A stretch of 64,000 nucleotides of DNA from Datura wrightii (GCA_035772735.1 JASDFA010000010.1:38023501-38087500), one strand, 5' to 3'; shown: positions 44,789-58,464, numbered from the stretch's first letter. Notes: generated from the letters alone by a model not told the origin. Numbers and translations: made by a program.

Positions 44789-46128
44789 TGATCTTGAGCA
44801 TATTCTTATGCCCATTTGTTATACTTTTACCCATGTTTTGCCTTATTTTAAGTTCATTATCCTTATGAAATGCATTAATTCATGTTTATGTGTGTTTTAT
44901 GAGCTAATAAGTGTTTTTAGATGTTTTGAGCAGGTAATCAATGAAAGTACTCAAAAATGGCTCAAGGTGTGAAGAAAGAAGAGTTCGAGAGAAATTAGCT
45001 TGATGAGATAGCTAGTGCACCGCGCCAAACACCCAAATTCAGAGGAAATTGAGCTCAGTTTTGTTTGCTGGGTTGTAAGGCATTCCAGGTCCAAAACTTT
45101 AGAGGAAATTCAAGTCAAGTATGATTCTTGGATGGTGCGACATGCCATAAGATGCCGGGGTCGGAATTTAAAGTTTAAATGTTGTACTTCACAAGGGCAA
45201 AGATGTCTTTTGATACCTTACTTATAAATATAATATATAGGGCATTTTGTTAGGATTCTTCAGTTATTATAAGATCATTTTATACGCAGTTCTTGGGGGA
45301 AGAGACAAAAGTTCATTTTCTTCTAGGTTTTCTTCTTTACTTATGCTTTTGTTAATTTGAAATGATGTTTGCTTTAGTTTTCCGCTTGAACATGAGTGGC
45401 TAAACTCTTGTTCAAGGGTTTTGGCCATAGTTAATGGTTATAGTTTGAAAACTCTTTTATGCTAGATTTGATTTATCATTCAACATTATTTATACTTCTT
45501 TTCATTGCTTATCCAGTAGACTGATCACCTTGCAATTATTTTTTATTAGCTCTGGATTGAACTTGGGAGAGGGAACCAAAAGGGTCAAAAGTTAGTATAG
45601 AACAAGTTCATTGATCTATGGGCAATGGGATAAAGTGAGATTTTGTTATTGAGGATAGGATATACCCTTCAACCCTGTTCAGTTGAATACAAGTAGCTAC
45701 AACTGTTGTTTCATGTTTCTTCTACTACCATAGGGATATAGGCGGTAGGATTCATGAGATAGTTCTTTGATGTTCAGGAGAATGACAAGAAATGAGATCA
45801 TAACTTGCATCTAGCAATCTTGAGAAGAGTTATTCTAGTGCAATTGAGTCCTAAAACTCAATATGAAAGAGACATTGGAAGAACCTTAGATTTTTTCATC
45901 ATTTGAATTACAAACACTGGTGAAAATGATTCTTTTTATTAGTTTAATTTACACTTAAAGTTAGTAGAATAATTTCAAAAACCAATTCCCCATTTTATCT
46001 GTGTTTCTTTGCATCATAAAATAAAATTGTTAAGCTTAAGCAATTAATCTGACAAGTCTCTGAGGGATCAATATTGGGATTTCACCATCCTATATTACAT
46101 GACGACCACGTGTGCTTGGGATACATCA
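44789..46128 (+). repeat. 3' LTR of Athila-like family F, 1340 bp
   Basis: Starts TGATCTTGAGCATATTC and ends GGGATACATCA. Near the end are CTCTGAGGGATCAAT and GACCACGTGTGCTTGGG, matching the conserved end block of the other Athila-like LTRs. It abuts Tekay H integrase at 46129. No target duplication is visible, as expected for a truncated element. No gene inside. Confidence 0.7.
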
Positions 46129-47653
46129 GAAATCAATCACACAAGCTCTCAACTTATCCTTTAGAGTCTAAATGGTCAGCTCGTCCTGACCATCTATCTG
46201 CGGGTGAAAAGTTGTGCTAAGCTTTACTAGAGTACCAAGTCCCTTCTAAAATGATTTCCAGAACTAAGAGGTGAACAAAGTACCTCCATTTAAGATAAAG
46301 GACAAAGGAACTCCATGCAACTGAACCAACTCTCGAATGTAGAGTCTAGCATAATCCTCAGCTGAATCTATAGTTTTGACGGATAAGAAATGTGTTAATT
46401 TGGTCAACCAGTCTATAATCACCTATATAGTGTCATACTGTCAACACATACGAGGCAACCCTGTGATGAAGTCCGTGTTGATCTCTTCCCACTTCCAAGT
46501 AGGAATGCTAATGTCCTGAAGCATACCCTTGGGTCACAGATGCTCAACCTTAACCTATTGACAATTTGGATACTTAGCTACAAATTCCACTATGTCTTTC
46601 TTCATGCCATTCCACCAAGAGACTTCCCACAGATCACGGTACATCTTGGTGGCACCTTGATTGATAGAGTACCGAGAGCCGTGAGACCCACTCAATGTCC
46701 GCTCCTCAAGTCATCCACATCCAAAACACACAAATGGCCTTGATATCGGAGTATACTATCTCCCCTTGGGAGAAAACCTCTACATTAAGATTCCAGAGAG
46801 CCTCCTTTAATTTCACCAAGATAGGATCATCATCTTGCCTTACTTTAACTTCTGTCACCAATGAGGATTCTGACCCATTCTAAATAATAACACCACCATC
46901 CGTCGAATCTTTAAAGTGAACTCCTTTATATGAGCAATCTTATGGAATCCTTCACCCACTCCTTCCTCCCATTCTTGACATGGGACACACTCTCCATGGA
47001 CAGCCTACTAAGAGAGTTCGCCACTACATTGTCCTTGCCCCGATGATAAAGGACACTCATGTCATAGTCCTTGACATACTCTAGCCATATCCTTTGCTAC
47101 AAATTCAAGTCCTTTTGAGTAAACACATACTGAAGGCTCTTGTGGTTCCTGAACACATCCACATGCACCCCATATAAATATTCCCTCCAAATCATCAAGG
47201 CAAACACCACCGCTATCAACTCTAGGTCATGCGCTGGATAATTCTTCTTATAAGTCTTAAGCTATCGAGAGGCATAAGCAATTACCTTACCATGATATAT
47301 CAACACACAACCCAGGAAAACTCTTAAAGCATCACAATACATAACGAATCCATTCGTGCTTTCCGGTAGGGTCAATATCGGGTTTGAAGTGAGTCGAGTC
47401 TTTAACTCCTGAGAACTCTTCTCACAAGCAAAAAACTACTAAAACTTGACCTTCTTTTAGGTCAACTTAGCCAATGGTATTGCAATGGATGAAAATCCAT
47501 CTATGAATCTCCTATAATATCCAGCTAAACATAAAATACTCCTAATATCAGTGGCACTGATAGGTTTGGGCCAGTTATTTACCGCCTCTATCTTTTGAGA
47601 CCACATGACCCAAGAATGCTATTGAGTTTAGCCAAAATTCACACGTGCTGAAT

Positions 47654-47848
47654 TTAGAAAACAACAAATGATCCATGAGAGTTTGCAACACTATCCTTAA
47701 ACTCACTAATAGGAGTAGAGACTAACAAGGGTTCTGAGAGGATTTTGATACTGATGCCAAAATTGATAGCAACATAATGAGTCACAAAGGATAATATGGC
47801 TCCTGGATCTAGCAATGCATAAAAATGAAGATGGTAAGCTTGTAACAT
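47654..47848 (-). pseudogene. Protease fragment embedded in the RT of H
   Basis: An open 65-codon stretch YHLHFYALLDPGAILSF and HYVAINFG, then KILSEPLLVSTP, is the Tekay protease N-terminal region, not RT. It parallels H's own protease at 58758-58465. It replaces about 30 RT residues that normally follow FIDD. Confidence 0.7.
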
Positions 47849-47930
47849 ACCTTTAACTACAAATGCTGAGAGTATAAATGGATGTATCTATGAAGACAAT
47901 AACAAACATACCCAAATACTGCTTGAACAC

Positions 47931-47935
47931 CCTAT
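47931..47935. repeat. Target-site duplication CCTAT, left copy for element C
   Basis: Matches 57819-57823. Confidence 0.9.
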
Positions 47936-49361
47936 TGTTCGGTGCGTTTGTAGGGGTTAAAAACCGACACGCAAGTGCACGTGGTCAAACAAGTAGTAAG
48001 TGGCTTTAGTAAGCCAAGTATCGATCCACGGAGACTCTGGATAAGTGAAATTTGCTTAAGTATACTATATTCTATCTCACTTCTAAATATGCTGACAACA
48101 ACGTAACCAAAATTTGAATAATTTGTTTTATAATTTCTATACTATAACTACTAACAATTATCTACTTTGAATTTAAACTATGGATATGAGCATGCCGAGG
48201 TTAAGAACATGTAATGAAACTGATTATAATCATACATTGGTTAATCTTTTCTTCTAGTTGCTAGCCAAGAACATTAGCCAAGAGATTAAAACTCTCGTAT
48301 TTAATCTCACTTAAGAATCATAAACCATCCGTCTACATTTCTGTGATCAAATGCATTCATGACCCAGCAATACAATTCCGGTTCCTAAATTGACTAATAC
48401 GACTTTCAAGTATATTTCTATCAGGAAAGCACATCAAAACTCAATTTTTCCAAATCAAGTAAAGAACAATATCCTATTAATTCAAAACTTTCCAATTTCG
48501 TGCTCTCTCGAGTGAAATCCGACTTTTTAAATGTACATTAATGTCGGCCACACACCAATGCAGTAGAAACAAGAATTAATAGAACAACATGGAAGAAGAA
48601 GATGAAAAACCATATAATTCAATAATCAAAATTCATCACAAGTGTTCATAACCTCAGCAAGGAAGGGAATTAGCCACTCATTTATGGATTAATCATCCTA
48701 AAACAAGTGTTAATCATACAAATAATTGAGTTAAAGAAGAAAGAAAGAGAGAAAAAACCCTGAACTTTTCGTCCCTCAACTGCCTGTAACCCACGTCCTT
48801 GCTCCACCAAGTCTGGATTATGAAAAATACATTTAAGTGTTCTATTTATACTAGTGGGAATTTTTCCCGGAATAACAAGCAACGTGTCACGGAGTGCATC
48901 GCGGAGCACTGCCTCCGTGACACGGCGTGAATGCGGACCCTCACTGGAAATTGGGGGTCCGGGAATAAAGCATCAACGTGGCATGTCGTGCAACGCGGAG
49001 GCTTGCCACCGTTCCACAGAGCTGTCGCGAGCCTCCACTGGAATTGATGCTTTTTTTTCACCCTCCAGGCAGAATGCCTCTGCGATGGCAGCATGACATG
49101 GATCCATCGCGGAGCCCCTTTAATTGGTGCAGTCCAATGCTTTTTCCCTTGCTCGCGTCTAAGTCCAACTCCGATATCCTCCAACATGCATTTTAGCTCT
49201 TCGAAATCACATTTTACCTACAAAACAATGCTAATCATGTTGGTTAGTATAAATTCACATTTTATTACCAATTACATGAAAATGTATACACATTGCTAGA
49301 TAAACAAGGTGAAAATGATACGTTTTTGTATCACTTGGGCATATAAATCTGCCCAAGATCA
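47936..49361 (-). repeat. 3' LTR of element C, 1426 bp
   Basis: Minus-strand start TGATCTTGGGCA at 49361, end CACCGAACA at 47936. TATAAATAG at 48842-48850; inverted repeats at about 48884-49115. Confidence 0.92.
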
Positions 49362-51280
49362 GTACCCCACACTTAAATCCTTGTTCGTCCTCGAACAACA
49401 AACATACAATTCATGCAATTTACATCCCAACCTTCGCCACTATGGTGTGACAATTTGAGCTACGGTCATACCGATCATTCAATATTTCAAATCATCAAGA
49501 AAACATGCATGGTCTCAACAATGCAATGACCTTCAATACATTAAGACTTCCTAGACTTTAAGAATCGACTCTCGATATCGGATACCTCATGCAAATCAGC
49601 TAATCAAGATATCCGACACAAAAATCAATCTTTCATCAAGCATGTGCCCTCACACTCAAGAGAATCTTCCCCTTTTTGCTCATGTGACACACAAACATTC
49701 AAGTAGGGGCATGTAAAAATAATTTCACTCTCTCTCCCAAAAGAATTCACATGCATCATGTCATGACCCATAAGCTTGCCCTTAGTGTATTACTCCACTA
49801 ATATAAAGAAATGCAATGTAAGATCAGGTAGGACTTTAATGGGTTGTAATGGAAGCTATAGAACTAGTATATATTGGATTAGCCAATAATAGCCACTAGC
49901 ATCCTTAAGCGTCTGTTCAACACATTCCCATCAACTCATGGACATTGTTTCTCTCTTTTCTTTTTTCATCATCCCATTCATGATGATTTACTTTCGTATG
50001 GCCCATTTCATCAAGCACACTTGACACGAAAACAAAGGTTTTTCATGCACCTTCATTATCATTTATTTATAGCAAGTGTACCTTCAACCTTTTCTTTTCT
50101 TTTCTTCCCTCTCTCTGCTTTTCTTTTTCTTTTCACCATTCTCACTCTTTGACACTTTGGAAAAATTATTTTCTCTTCTTAAGCGCTTAAGAGTTTTGTA
50201 TAGACTTTACAGCTAATGAAAAGAAAGAATTAAGCTCAGTTTATACTTTTTGGACAAAAGAAAGAAATAATAGGTTAAAGGCTCAATGGGCTGACTAGGG
50301 TATACAATCACATAACAGGGGAGTGTGACAAGAAAAAAATAGAAACTCTCGGTTAAAACAAAGAAATGCCTACATCCTTTCTAACAATACACCTCCTTCA
50401 TTTCATTTTGTACACACACCAGGCAAGTTCTAGACACTTCACAATAGCATGGAATAATAATACCTCACTTCACACTTTATGCACATGCTCGATTCAAGAT
50501 GCATTCATAGACTCTTCAATCAACTAATTACATGAATTCAAACATTAAGCCTCAATCACACCGAATCGAACTCTACAGCCTAGGTATCTCAACATATTTA
50601 CAAAATTGCATTCTTTCATATGAATCACTTTTGCATTTTGAAAATCAGGTACAACATGCAACCAAAATTTCACAACCATATAGTAACTACAGGTTCCGTG
50701 ATGCAATCCACCAAAGAAAAAAACTGAAAATAAATTAAAATAACTACTCCTACCGACTACATTTTCCTTAAGATGGTCATCATCCATCCATCATAGGGAA
50801 CAGTCACTAACTATGACGTCAGTTCAATGGGACCATTCTCTGTAAAAGAACCGAAAACAAACGCCGAGAAACCCAAAAAAATAAAAATTAAAAAATTTTG
50901 CAAAACATCGATCATTTCGATGGAAAAATTATTTACAAAATATCTTAAATATGAACAAAATATTTTCACAAAATTTTAAAATTTGAAAATTATCGATCAT
51001 TTCGATAAGCAAAAATATTTACAAAAATTTTACGGACTTAGCTGGCAACATCAACATTCCACAACACACATCAATTTCACAAATAATTACAAATACAGAA
51101 TAGTTTGCAATTCACAAACACAGGGAAGCATACATACAAAAATATAGAGGAAAGCATACAAGCAAACCAGCTCAGCCCAGCACCTAACTACTCCCCACCC
51201 CACACTTAAACCGAACACTGTCCCCAGTGTTCACAAATATTTAAAAATCACAAAATTGGGTGGTGGAACTCCCTGATCAG
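49362..51280 (-). other. 3' noncoding region of element C
   Basis: Collinear with A and B. Polypurine tract beside the LTR, 13-mer at 50422-50434, ATCGATCATTTCGAT at 50907-50921 and 50992-51006. No supported gene. Confidence 0.8.
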
Positions 51281-52497
51281 TCAAAGTATTCCACTTCTTC
51301 ATCAGGTGCTGCTGCCTCATCTCCCATGTCCGAGTTGCCTCTGTCGTCGTCATCGCACTCCACATCGGAGTCCTCCCGACGTGTCTCCTTGTCCGTGGGG
51401 ACATCATCGTCAGTGGGCTCTACAAAGGCTGGCCCCACTCGGCATAGAGCCCTGGCGTTTTTGCCAAACGGGTAATCTAGCTCGAGCTACCATAGCTCCT
51501 CCTCCGTGGCTGGTCTCCCACCAATCCTGAGCTGGAGCATTTGCATTCCAAACATCCGCGCCATGTACTGGTCATCACGAGCATGTCGCTCGCCAAGCAT
51601 CAGCACTGGCCCGTGGGTGGTGTCGGGGGCCTTAGTTTTGGTCACATCCAAGGCCCGCCGCTCCAACTGCGGGATATAATCTAAAGCCTCTTTCTCGACG
51701 TAGAGGCCCCGGCGAAAGGTGGTGATTAGTCCACCGAACCCATACCTGTGGCCCTGGTGTAATCGGGCTCTCTTCATGGCGGATATGATGACCACCCCAA
51801 CATTAATCTCCAGCCCTTTCATCAGGGCGTACACCAGGCAAACACGGTCCTGGGTCACATCAGTCATGTGTACCCCCGGGATTAGGCACGAGCAGACTAT
51901 CTTCAGCCAGATTCAGGCTGCCCTGTTCATTTGAGAATATGGTAGAGTCTGGTGGTAGCCCCTTTCTTTATGTCTGCTCCATCTAGCTGTGGATCGAGCC
52001 CCGCACAATGTGCGTCTGATATCGGCATATGGTGGGGTGATGTTCAGTTGGCGAAGAACGTGGGCGTCTGTGTCCCGCGCTCCGATGATGGCATTTAGCT
52101 GCTGGGGTTCCAGAGTGACTATCTGCCCTCTTATCTTGATGGTGTGGCTTCTGATTGCCGGGTTTCAATTAGCATAGAACTCCCAGACCAAGTGTAGGTT
52201 GCATTCCTTAGGCTCCTGAAATATGAAGCTGAGCCCAGCTGCCTCGATCCGTTGAACTATTCGGGGGAACTCCTGTGCTAATGGTTCCCGTGCTATATGC
52301 TCCTCGGGGAAGTATTTGTTTTCCTTGTGCTTAGCATACCACTTCTTCCCCTCATCAGTCACCCATCTCGTTCCGTATTGGCGGCGCTGGCCGCGTGGAA
52401 CTGCTGGTGCAGCTGGGACTGCTGTGCCCAGTCTAAGTCTTTTCCTCCCGGTGCCTGAAGTTGATGCACCCTTACCTTTATCTTTCCTGCTTGCCAT
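51281..52497 (-). pseudogene. ORF3 of element C, three nonsense codons
   Basis: About 405 codons from ATG at 52497 (MASRKDKGKG) to TGA at 51281. Same domain order as B, with the acidic tail in frame and ending EEVEYFD. Stops: TGA at 52165-52167 (Trp in B), TGA at 51913-51915 (Arg in B), TAG at 51487-51489 (Gln in B). Comparison with A and B shows all three are recent losses in an otherwise collinear protein. Confidence 0.85.
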
Positions 52498-52502
52498 TTT
52501 GT

Positions 52503-53207
52503 CTGTCAACACAAGTAAACAATCGCAATGTCAAGCTAAATGGATATTAACTTCGGCTAAGGTCGGGTTACGATAAGTTTACCCCACACTTAGTCCTTAG
52601 CTGCAGTTGCGATACTACGGCAAGAATAACTTTATTTACACCAAAATAACCAGCTATACAATTCATGCTTAGTGCGTTCACAAAGAAAAATTCGACGGTA
52701 TAACTTCTGCGTACTACTCAGACTTCGTACAGCTAATCCCAATCACTACCATTGCTAGCAATTCAACCATCGCACTTAGCAAAGAGAAACAACGAAACAA
52801 AAAAACAACAACAAAAATTCTATATACATGAACCTATACAACCAACCCAATTTGAACAAACTTGAACATTTTCCCACAACCTGAGAATTCGTCGTCTATT
52901 ACATTCAAACAATTTTCTACAATGACTTAACTCATTCAATACGTACACCCCGGCATATATTTCACAAATTCAACACATTACCAATTTCGATTTCAACAAC
53001 CAAGCCCTAGAATTGAATTTCGCAATCAAATTCGAATAATTCATGCAATCGACAAGTTCAAACGATCATTACAACATTCTGAACTTTTATCAATCAATAA
53101 ATAACTCGAATTCATGCTAAATTTCGACTTAGGGTGATTTATCTCACCTCCCATGCTTAAATTCGAATAAAATCGACAAAAACTTGAGAGATAATCGGAA
53201 AACATAC
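52503..53207 (-). other. Candidate 5' UTR intron of ORF3 (element C)
   Basis: Donor CGAG|GTATGT at 53208/53207 and acceptor TTGACAG at 52503 on the minus strand, 705 nt, six bases before the ATG. Same length as in A. Confidence 0.6.
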
Positions 53208-53392
53208 CTCGAAGTTGAAGAACCGAAGAAAACTTGGTAATTCTTTGCCTTAAGCCGTGGCACGTTGGTGGGGAAAGGATTTTAGGATATTTGGTCGTGG
53301 TGGAGAACAAGAATGAGGGAAAAGGGGAGAAATCGGGGTTTAAAATGTAGAAAAACACGCTGGTCACCCGGCAACCCGGTGTGACCCGTCAC

Positions 53393-53543
53393 AATTTATA
53401 TGGCAACGTGTCACGGAGTGCATCGCGGTGCACTGCCTCCGTGACACGGAGCCATCGCGATAACTTACTGGAAATTTTGAAATTTCCAGATTACACCTCA
53501 ACGTGTCACGGAGGGTAACGCGGAGGTCCTCCTCCGTGACACG
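53393..53543 (-). promoter_or_regulatory. Candidate internal promoter of ORF3 (element C)
   Basis: Inverted repeats 53407-53418/53437-53448 and 53502-53514/53531-53543, then a good TATA box CATATAAATT (53393-53402, minus strand) only a few bases on. The rest of 53544-53799 is AT-rich and gene-free. Confidence 0.55.
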
Positions 53544-53799
53544 GAGCTATCGCCCCAGCTCACTGTCTTCAACATTTTAGTAATTTTTTCATACCTCGCC
53601 TTTTCCTTCATGATTCCGTGCACATTTTCTCCGTTTGACCTGAAAATCCTCTCACTAAACAAAATTGGTTAGAATAATAGGTTTCACCTAACTAAAATAA
53701 AAAAAATACTAACTAAAACGAAAAATTTTGTACTAAATCAAGAAAAAGAAGAAGAAAAATCTATTTACACTTTACAAAATGAAAGAAAAATATTTTTTT

Positions 53800-53846
53800 C
53801 ACGGGTTGCCTCCCGTGCAGCACCTGGTTTATAGTCGCGGCTCGAC
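53800..53846 (-). other. Twin hairpins HP1/HP2 (element C)
   Basis: HP1 GTCG-AGCCG-CGAC (53834-53846) and HP2 CACGGG-AGGCAA-CCCGTG (53800-53817) on the minus strand, just after the gag-protease reading frame. Confidence 0.78.
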
Positions 53847-53908
53847 GTCCTTTATGCTCAATTGTCCGCTAGGGTGATGGATGATTTCTCACGATCATTG
53901 TCCTCCCC

Positions 53909-56254
53909 CTAGTAGTGCTTACACCTATCCGGTGGTCTTCCCATCAACTCTCGGGAATCATTCATTTGCTTAGCATTACCATGATCAATTACATTGATCA
54001 CCGAGAGTTCTTCATTCACCATCGGGAGCTTGGGTGCTTTGTACACATCGAACACCTCTACCTTGTCATGTGTTCGCATTGTAAGTTGACCCACAGCCAC
54101 ATCGATTAATGCTTTCCCGGTTGCCAAGAAGGGTCGTCCCAAAATAAATGGGACTTCCGCGTCTGGTTCAAAATCCAGAACAATAAAATCTACCGGGAAA
54201 ATTAGGGAGCCCACTTGCACTAGAACATCCTCAATGATGCCATCCGGCCTAGCTAAGGATCGATCCGCCAACTGCAAGATTAAGGTTGTAGGTCTAGGAC
54301 TCCCTAGACCCAACTTTCTGAATACTGAAGATGGCATCAGATTTATGCTCGCCCCCAAGTCACACAATCCACGAGCTCGGATGCTCTGCCCAATAGTAAG
54401 CTGGATAGTAAAACTTCCAGGGTCTTTTAGCTTCGTGGGAAGTCTATTTTGGATCCGGGAAGTGCACTCCTCCGTCAAAGCCACAGTGGCATACTCAGTC
54501 AAGCGACTTTTGTTGGCCACGATGTCTTTAATGTATTTAGCATATTTAGGCACTCCCTGCAAGACATCAACAAGAGGTAAGTTAACATGTACCTGTTTAA
54601 TCACCTCCGTGAATTTCTTGAAACACGCCTCCTCCTTGTGTTTCTTGAGTCCTTGAGGGAACGGGGGTGGAGGTCTTTCTGATTCAGCTTCATTGGTCTT
54701 CCCCCTTTCCGAACTTTGCTCTCCCTCAACTTCTGCTGCTCCCGAGTTTTGAGGTGGTCTTTCTGGTTCCACCTCCTTCAGCTGCAAACCACTCCTTGTG
54801 GTTACTGCATTTACCTGCTTCGGATTCGGATCCGTGTCGCTAGGCAGTCCACCTCTGGGCCTTGTATTTTGGGCACTAGCAAATTGCCCAAATTGATACT
54901 CAAGAGCCTCGGTCGCTAACTGATTATTTTTCACTTCGGCTGCCAATTTAACATAGTCAGCCTGCAATTGCACTTGGTTAGCAATCATGGTCTTGAAAAT
55001 CTCCTCAATGCTGGGTGATGGTGGTGGAGGAGGGGCATTGTTATTTCTGAATTGAGATTGGTAGTTCTGTTGCCCTCCTTGATTCCTTTGCATTCCCTGA
55101 CCCGAACTTTCGCCTTGATGGTTGTTGCTACCCCATGAAAAATTTGGATGGTTCCTCCAATTTGAATTGTAGCTACTCCCATACTGCTGCTCATTTCTTT
55201 GTGCATTCCCCACAAAGTTAACCGAATCAGGATTTTCTCCACAGCACTCAGCTGAGTGCTCACTGCTTCCACACACTTCACACCACATTTGCTGGACTGC
55301 ATTAACTGGGGCTGAAGGCTGATTCAAAGTCATGTTGCTGAAGTGGTTGTTCAATCGATTCTGCAAGGCAGCTATCTGTGCAGTGATAGCTGTAAATCTA
55401 TCCACTTCAAGCACTCCCACTGCTTTCCTTGCTCCACCTCGTGATGAATCAGCATTCCATTCTAGATTGCCCTGTGAAATCCGGTTTAGCAAGGTGTACA
55501 GCTCCTCATAAGTCTTTTCCAGCGCTTGCCCTCCAGCTGCTGAATCTAGCAAAATTTTGGTATGGGGTTCCAAACCCTCAATAAATGTGTGCACCAACAC
55601 CTCATTGGACTGATGATGATGAGGACAGTCCCGCAACATGGATTTAAATCTTTACCAGGCTTGATATAAATTTTCTCCCTCCCTCTGTTTGAAACTTAGA
55701 ATTTGACTTCTAAGTCTTGCTGTTTTGCCCGAGGGAAAAAATCTTATCAAGAACTTTCATGCAAGATCATCCCACGTTGAAATAGAATTTGGTGGCTCAG
55801 CTTTCAACCACCTCTTGGCTTCACCGAGTAATGAGAACGGAAATAATGTAAGCCGAACATAATCAGGTGACACTCCAGCGGGTATATAAGTGTCACTTAT
55901 CTCCAAAAAGTTTTGGAGATGCTGTTGTGGGTCTTCATGAGGGAGACCGGTAAATTGCCCGCTTGTGTGCAACAGTTGCACCATATTTTGCTTGACTTCA
56001 AATCTCCCTCCAGGCTCTGGTTTGCGGATACTGGATGTAACATTGTTGGCATGTGGGATTGCCACCTCGCGAACCGGCCTTGCTGCTACTTCTTCGGGCA
56101 CTAACACTGCCCTCACAACCGGTGGATTTTGTTGCTCCATAATAGTCTGTCTGAGCAACTGCAGCTTCCTTTGTAGAGCTTCTCTCCGTTTACTATGAAA
56201 TATACGTTCAGGCTCTATATAAGATTCCACCAGCTCTCTGTCTCTTGCCAGTGT
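53909..56254 (-). pseudogene. Element C gag-protease, broken
   Basis: Collinear with element B gag-protease. No ATG before the conserved ARDRELVESYIEPERIF start. The gag core, CEVCGSSEHSAECC knuckle, Gln/Asn/Gly linker and CDLGASINLM protease are all present. Stops: TGA at 55757-55759 (Arg in B), TAA at 55652-55654 (Glu in B) and an early TAG at 53909-53911 (Trp in B) that removes the last 18 or so residues. Confidence 0.88.
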
Positions 56255-56368
56255 TCACAACAATTAAATCTGCAAAATACAGGCTAAGACCAAGTTTTCA
56301 ACACTTAAGAAAATAAAATAAAACTACAGTAAATTTACACTTAATACAATTTCACCAATTGCCTAGTC

Positions 56369-56386
56369 TCCTTGGCAGCGGCGCCA
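56369..56386 (-). other. Primer-binding site of element C
   Basis: Minus-strand TGGCGCCGCTGCCAAGGA, 15 of 18 matches to the tRNA-Asp complement, six bases from the LTR. Confidence 0.85.
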
Positions 56387-56392
56387 AAAACT

Positions 56393-57818
56393 TGTTCGGT
56401 GCGTTTGTCGGGGTTAAAAACTGACACGCAAGTGCACGTGGTCAAAAAAGTAGTAAGTGGTTTTAGTAAGCCAAGTATCGATCCACAGAGACTCTGGATA
56501 AGTGAAATTTGCTTAAGTATATTATATTCTATCTCACTTCTAAATATGCTGACAACAACGTAACCAAAATTTGAATAATTTGTTTTATAATTTCTATACT
56601 ATAACTACTAACAATTATCTACTTTGAATTTAAACTATGGATATGAGCATGCCGAGGTTAAGAACATGTAATGAAACTAATTATAATCATACATTGGTTA
56701 ATCTTTTCTTCCAGTTGCTAGCCAAGAACATTAGCCAAGAGATTAAAACTCTCGTATTTAATCTCACTTAAGAATCATAAACCATCCGTCTACATTTCTG
56801 TGATCAAATGCATTCATGACCTAGCAATACAATTTCGGTTCCTAAATTGACTAATACGGCTTTCAAGTATATTTCTATCAGGAAAGCACATCAAAACTCA
56901 ATTTTTCCAAATCAAGTAAAGAACAATATCCTATTAATTCACAACTTTCCAATTTCGTGCTCTCTCGAGTGAAATCGGACTTTTTAAATGTACATTAATG
57001 TCGGCCACACACCAATGCAGTAGAAACAAGAATTAATAGAACAACATGGAAGAAGAAGATGAAAAACCATATAATTCAATAATCAAAATTCATCACAAGT
57101 GTTCATAACCTCAGCAAGGAAGGCAATTAGCGACTCATTTGTGGATTAATCATCCTAAAACAATTGTTAATCATACAAACAATTGAGTTAAAGAAGAAAG
57201 AAAGAGAGAAAAAACCCTGAACTTTTCGTCCCTCAACTGCCTGTAACCCACGTCCTTGCTCCACCAAGTCTGAATTATGAAAAATACATTTAAGTGTTCT
57301 ATTTATACTAGTGGGAATTTTTCCCGGAATAACAAGCAACGTGTCACGGAGTGCATCGCGGAGCACTGCCTCCGTGACACGGCGTGAACGCGGACCCTCA
57401 CTGGAAATTGGGGGTCCGGGAATAAAGCATCAACGTGGCATGGCGTGCAACGCGGAGGCTTGCCACCGTGCCACAGAGCTGTCGCGAGCCTCCACTGGAA
57501 CTGATGCATTGTTTTCACCCTCCAGGCAGAATGCCTCTGCAATGGCAGCGTGACACGGCTCCATCGCAGAGCCCCTTTAATTGGTGTAGTCCAATGCTTT
57601 TTCCCTTGCTAGCATCCAAGTCCAACTCCGATATCCTCCAACATGCATTTTAGCTCTTTGAAATCACATTTTACCTACAAAACAATGCTAATCATGTTGG
57701 TTAGTATAAATTCACATTTTATTAACAATTACATGAAAATGTATACACATTGCTAGATAAACAAGGTGAAAATGATACGTTTGAGTATCACTTGGGCATA
57801 TAAATCTGCCCAAGATCA
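56393..57818 (-). repeat. 5' LTR of element C, 1426 bp
   Basis: Minus-strand start TGATCTTGGGCA at 57818, end CACCGAACA at 56393. TATAAATAG at 57299-57307. The right target copy CCTAT is at 57819-57823. Confidence 0.92.
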
Positions 57819-58464
57819 CCTATTCATCAAATCCATGAAATATTTGGGAGCATTCGTTAGCCCAAAAGATATAAATAAAAAATTATAATAACCATACCGA
57901 GTCCTTAAATCTATCTTTGGAATGTCACTCTCCTAACACTGAGCTGGTGATAGCCGGATCTGAGGTCTATCTTTGAAAAGCCCTTACCACCTTGAAGCTG
58001 GTCAAACAAGTCATCAATCCTATGGAGGGATACTTATTCTTTATTGTGACCTTGTTCAGCTATCGATAATCAATGCACATCCTAAGGGAACTATCCTTCT
58101 TCCGAACAAAGAGAGCTGGAGCACCCTATGGGAACTTAATAGGCCTGACCAAACCCTTATCTAAGAGATCTTTCAATTGCTCTTTCAACTTCTTTAGCTA
58201 AGATGGAGCCATTCTGTAAGGAGGAATGGATATGGGATGCATACTAGGGAGAAGGTCAATATGAAACTCAATCTCCCGCTTAGAAGGGAATCCTGGTTGA
58301 TCATTTGGGAACACCTTCGGATACTCACATACCACTGGAACTAACTGAAGAGTTGGGGCTCGGACATAGAATCCTTGACCTGAGCTAGATGGTACGCACA
58401 ACCTTTTGAGATCATCTCCCTTGCCTAAAGATAGGAAACAAAGAAACCTATAGGCATAGTTGAA
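57819..58464 (-). pseudogene. Element H, start of RT
   Basis: Minus-strand pieces: FPSKREIEFHIDLLP, ISIPPYRMAPS, then GAPALFVRKKDSSLRMCIDY, and KYFMDLMNR at the junction with C. Several stops and shifts. Confidence 0.78.

Larger units (their letters stand above)
46129..47935 (-). pseudogene. Element H RT (end), RNase H and integrase, broken
   Basis: From 47935 leftwards: VFKQYLGMFVIVFID, then an inserted protease fragment (47848-47654), then LLFSKFSTCEFWLNS and FLGHVVSKD, and a much-mutated RNase H with traces around 47470-46990. Integrase follows with an N-terminal zinc-region remnant, ITGLPR, LTHFLSVKT and TTFHPQIDGQ near 46200. The end of integrase and the chromodomain are missing. Many stops and shifts. 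Confidence 0.78.
47936..57818 (-). mobile_element. Element C: Athila-like, gag-protease plus ORF3, no pol
   Basis: Complete 9883-bp minus-strand insertion in Tekay H with LTRs 47936-49361 and 56393-57818 and CCTAT duplications. Gene order is identical to element B. LTRs look very similar to each other. No RT, RNase H or integrase. Confidence 0.92.

Noticed and set aside
44789..46128. Calling F a solo LTR
   Set aside because: A polypurine-tract-like block lies directly left and no matching five-base flanks exist, so it is a truncated element's 3' LTR.
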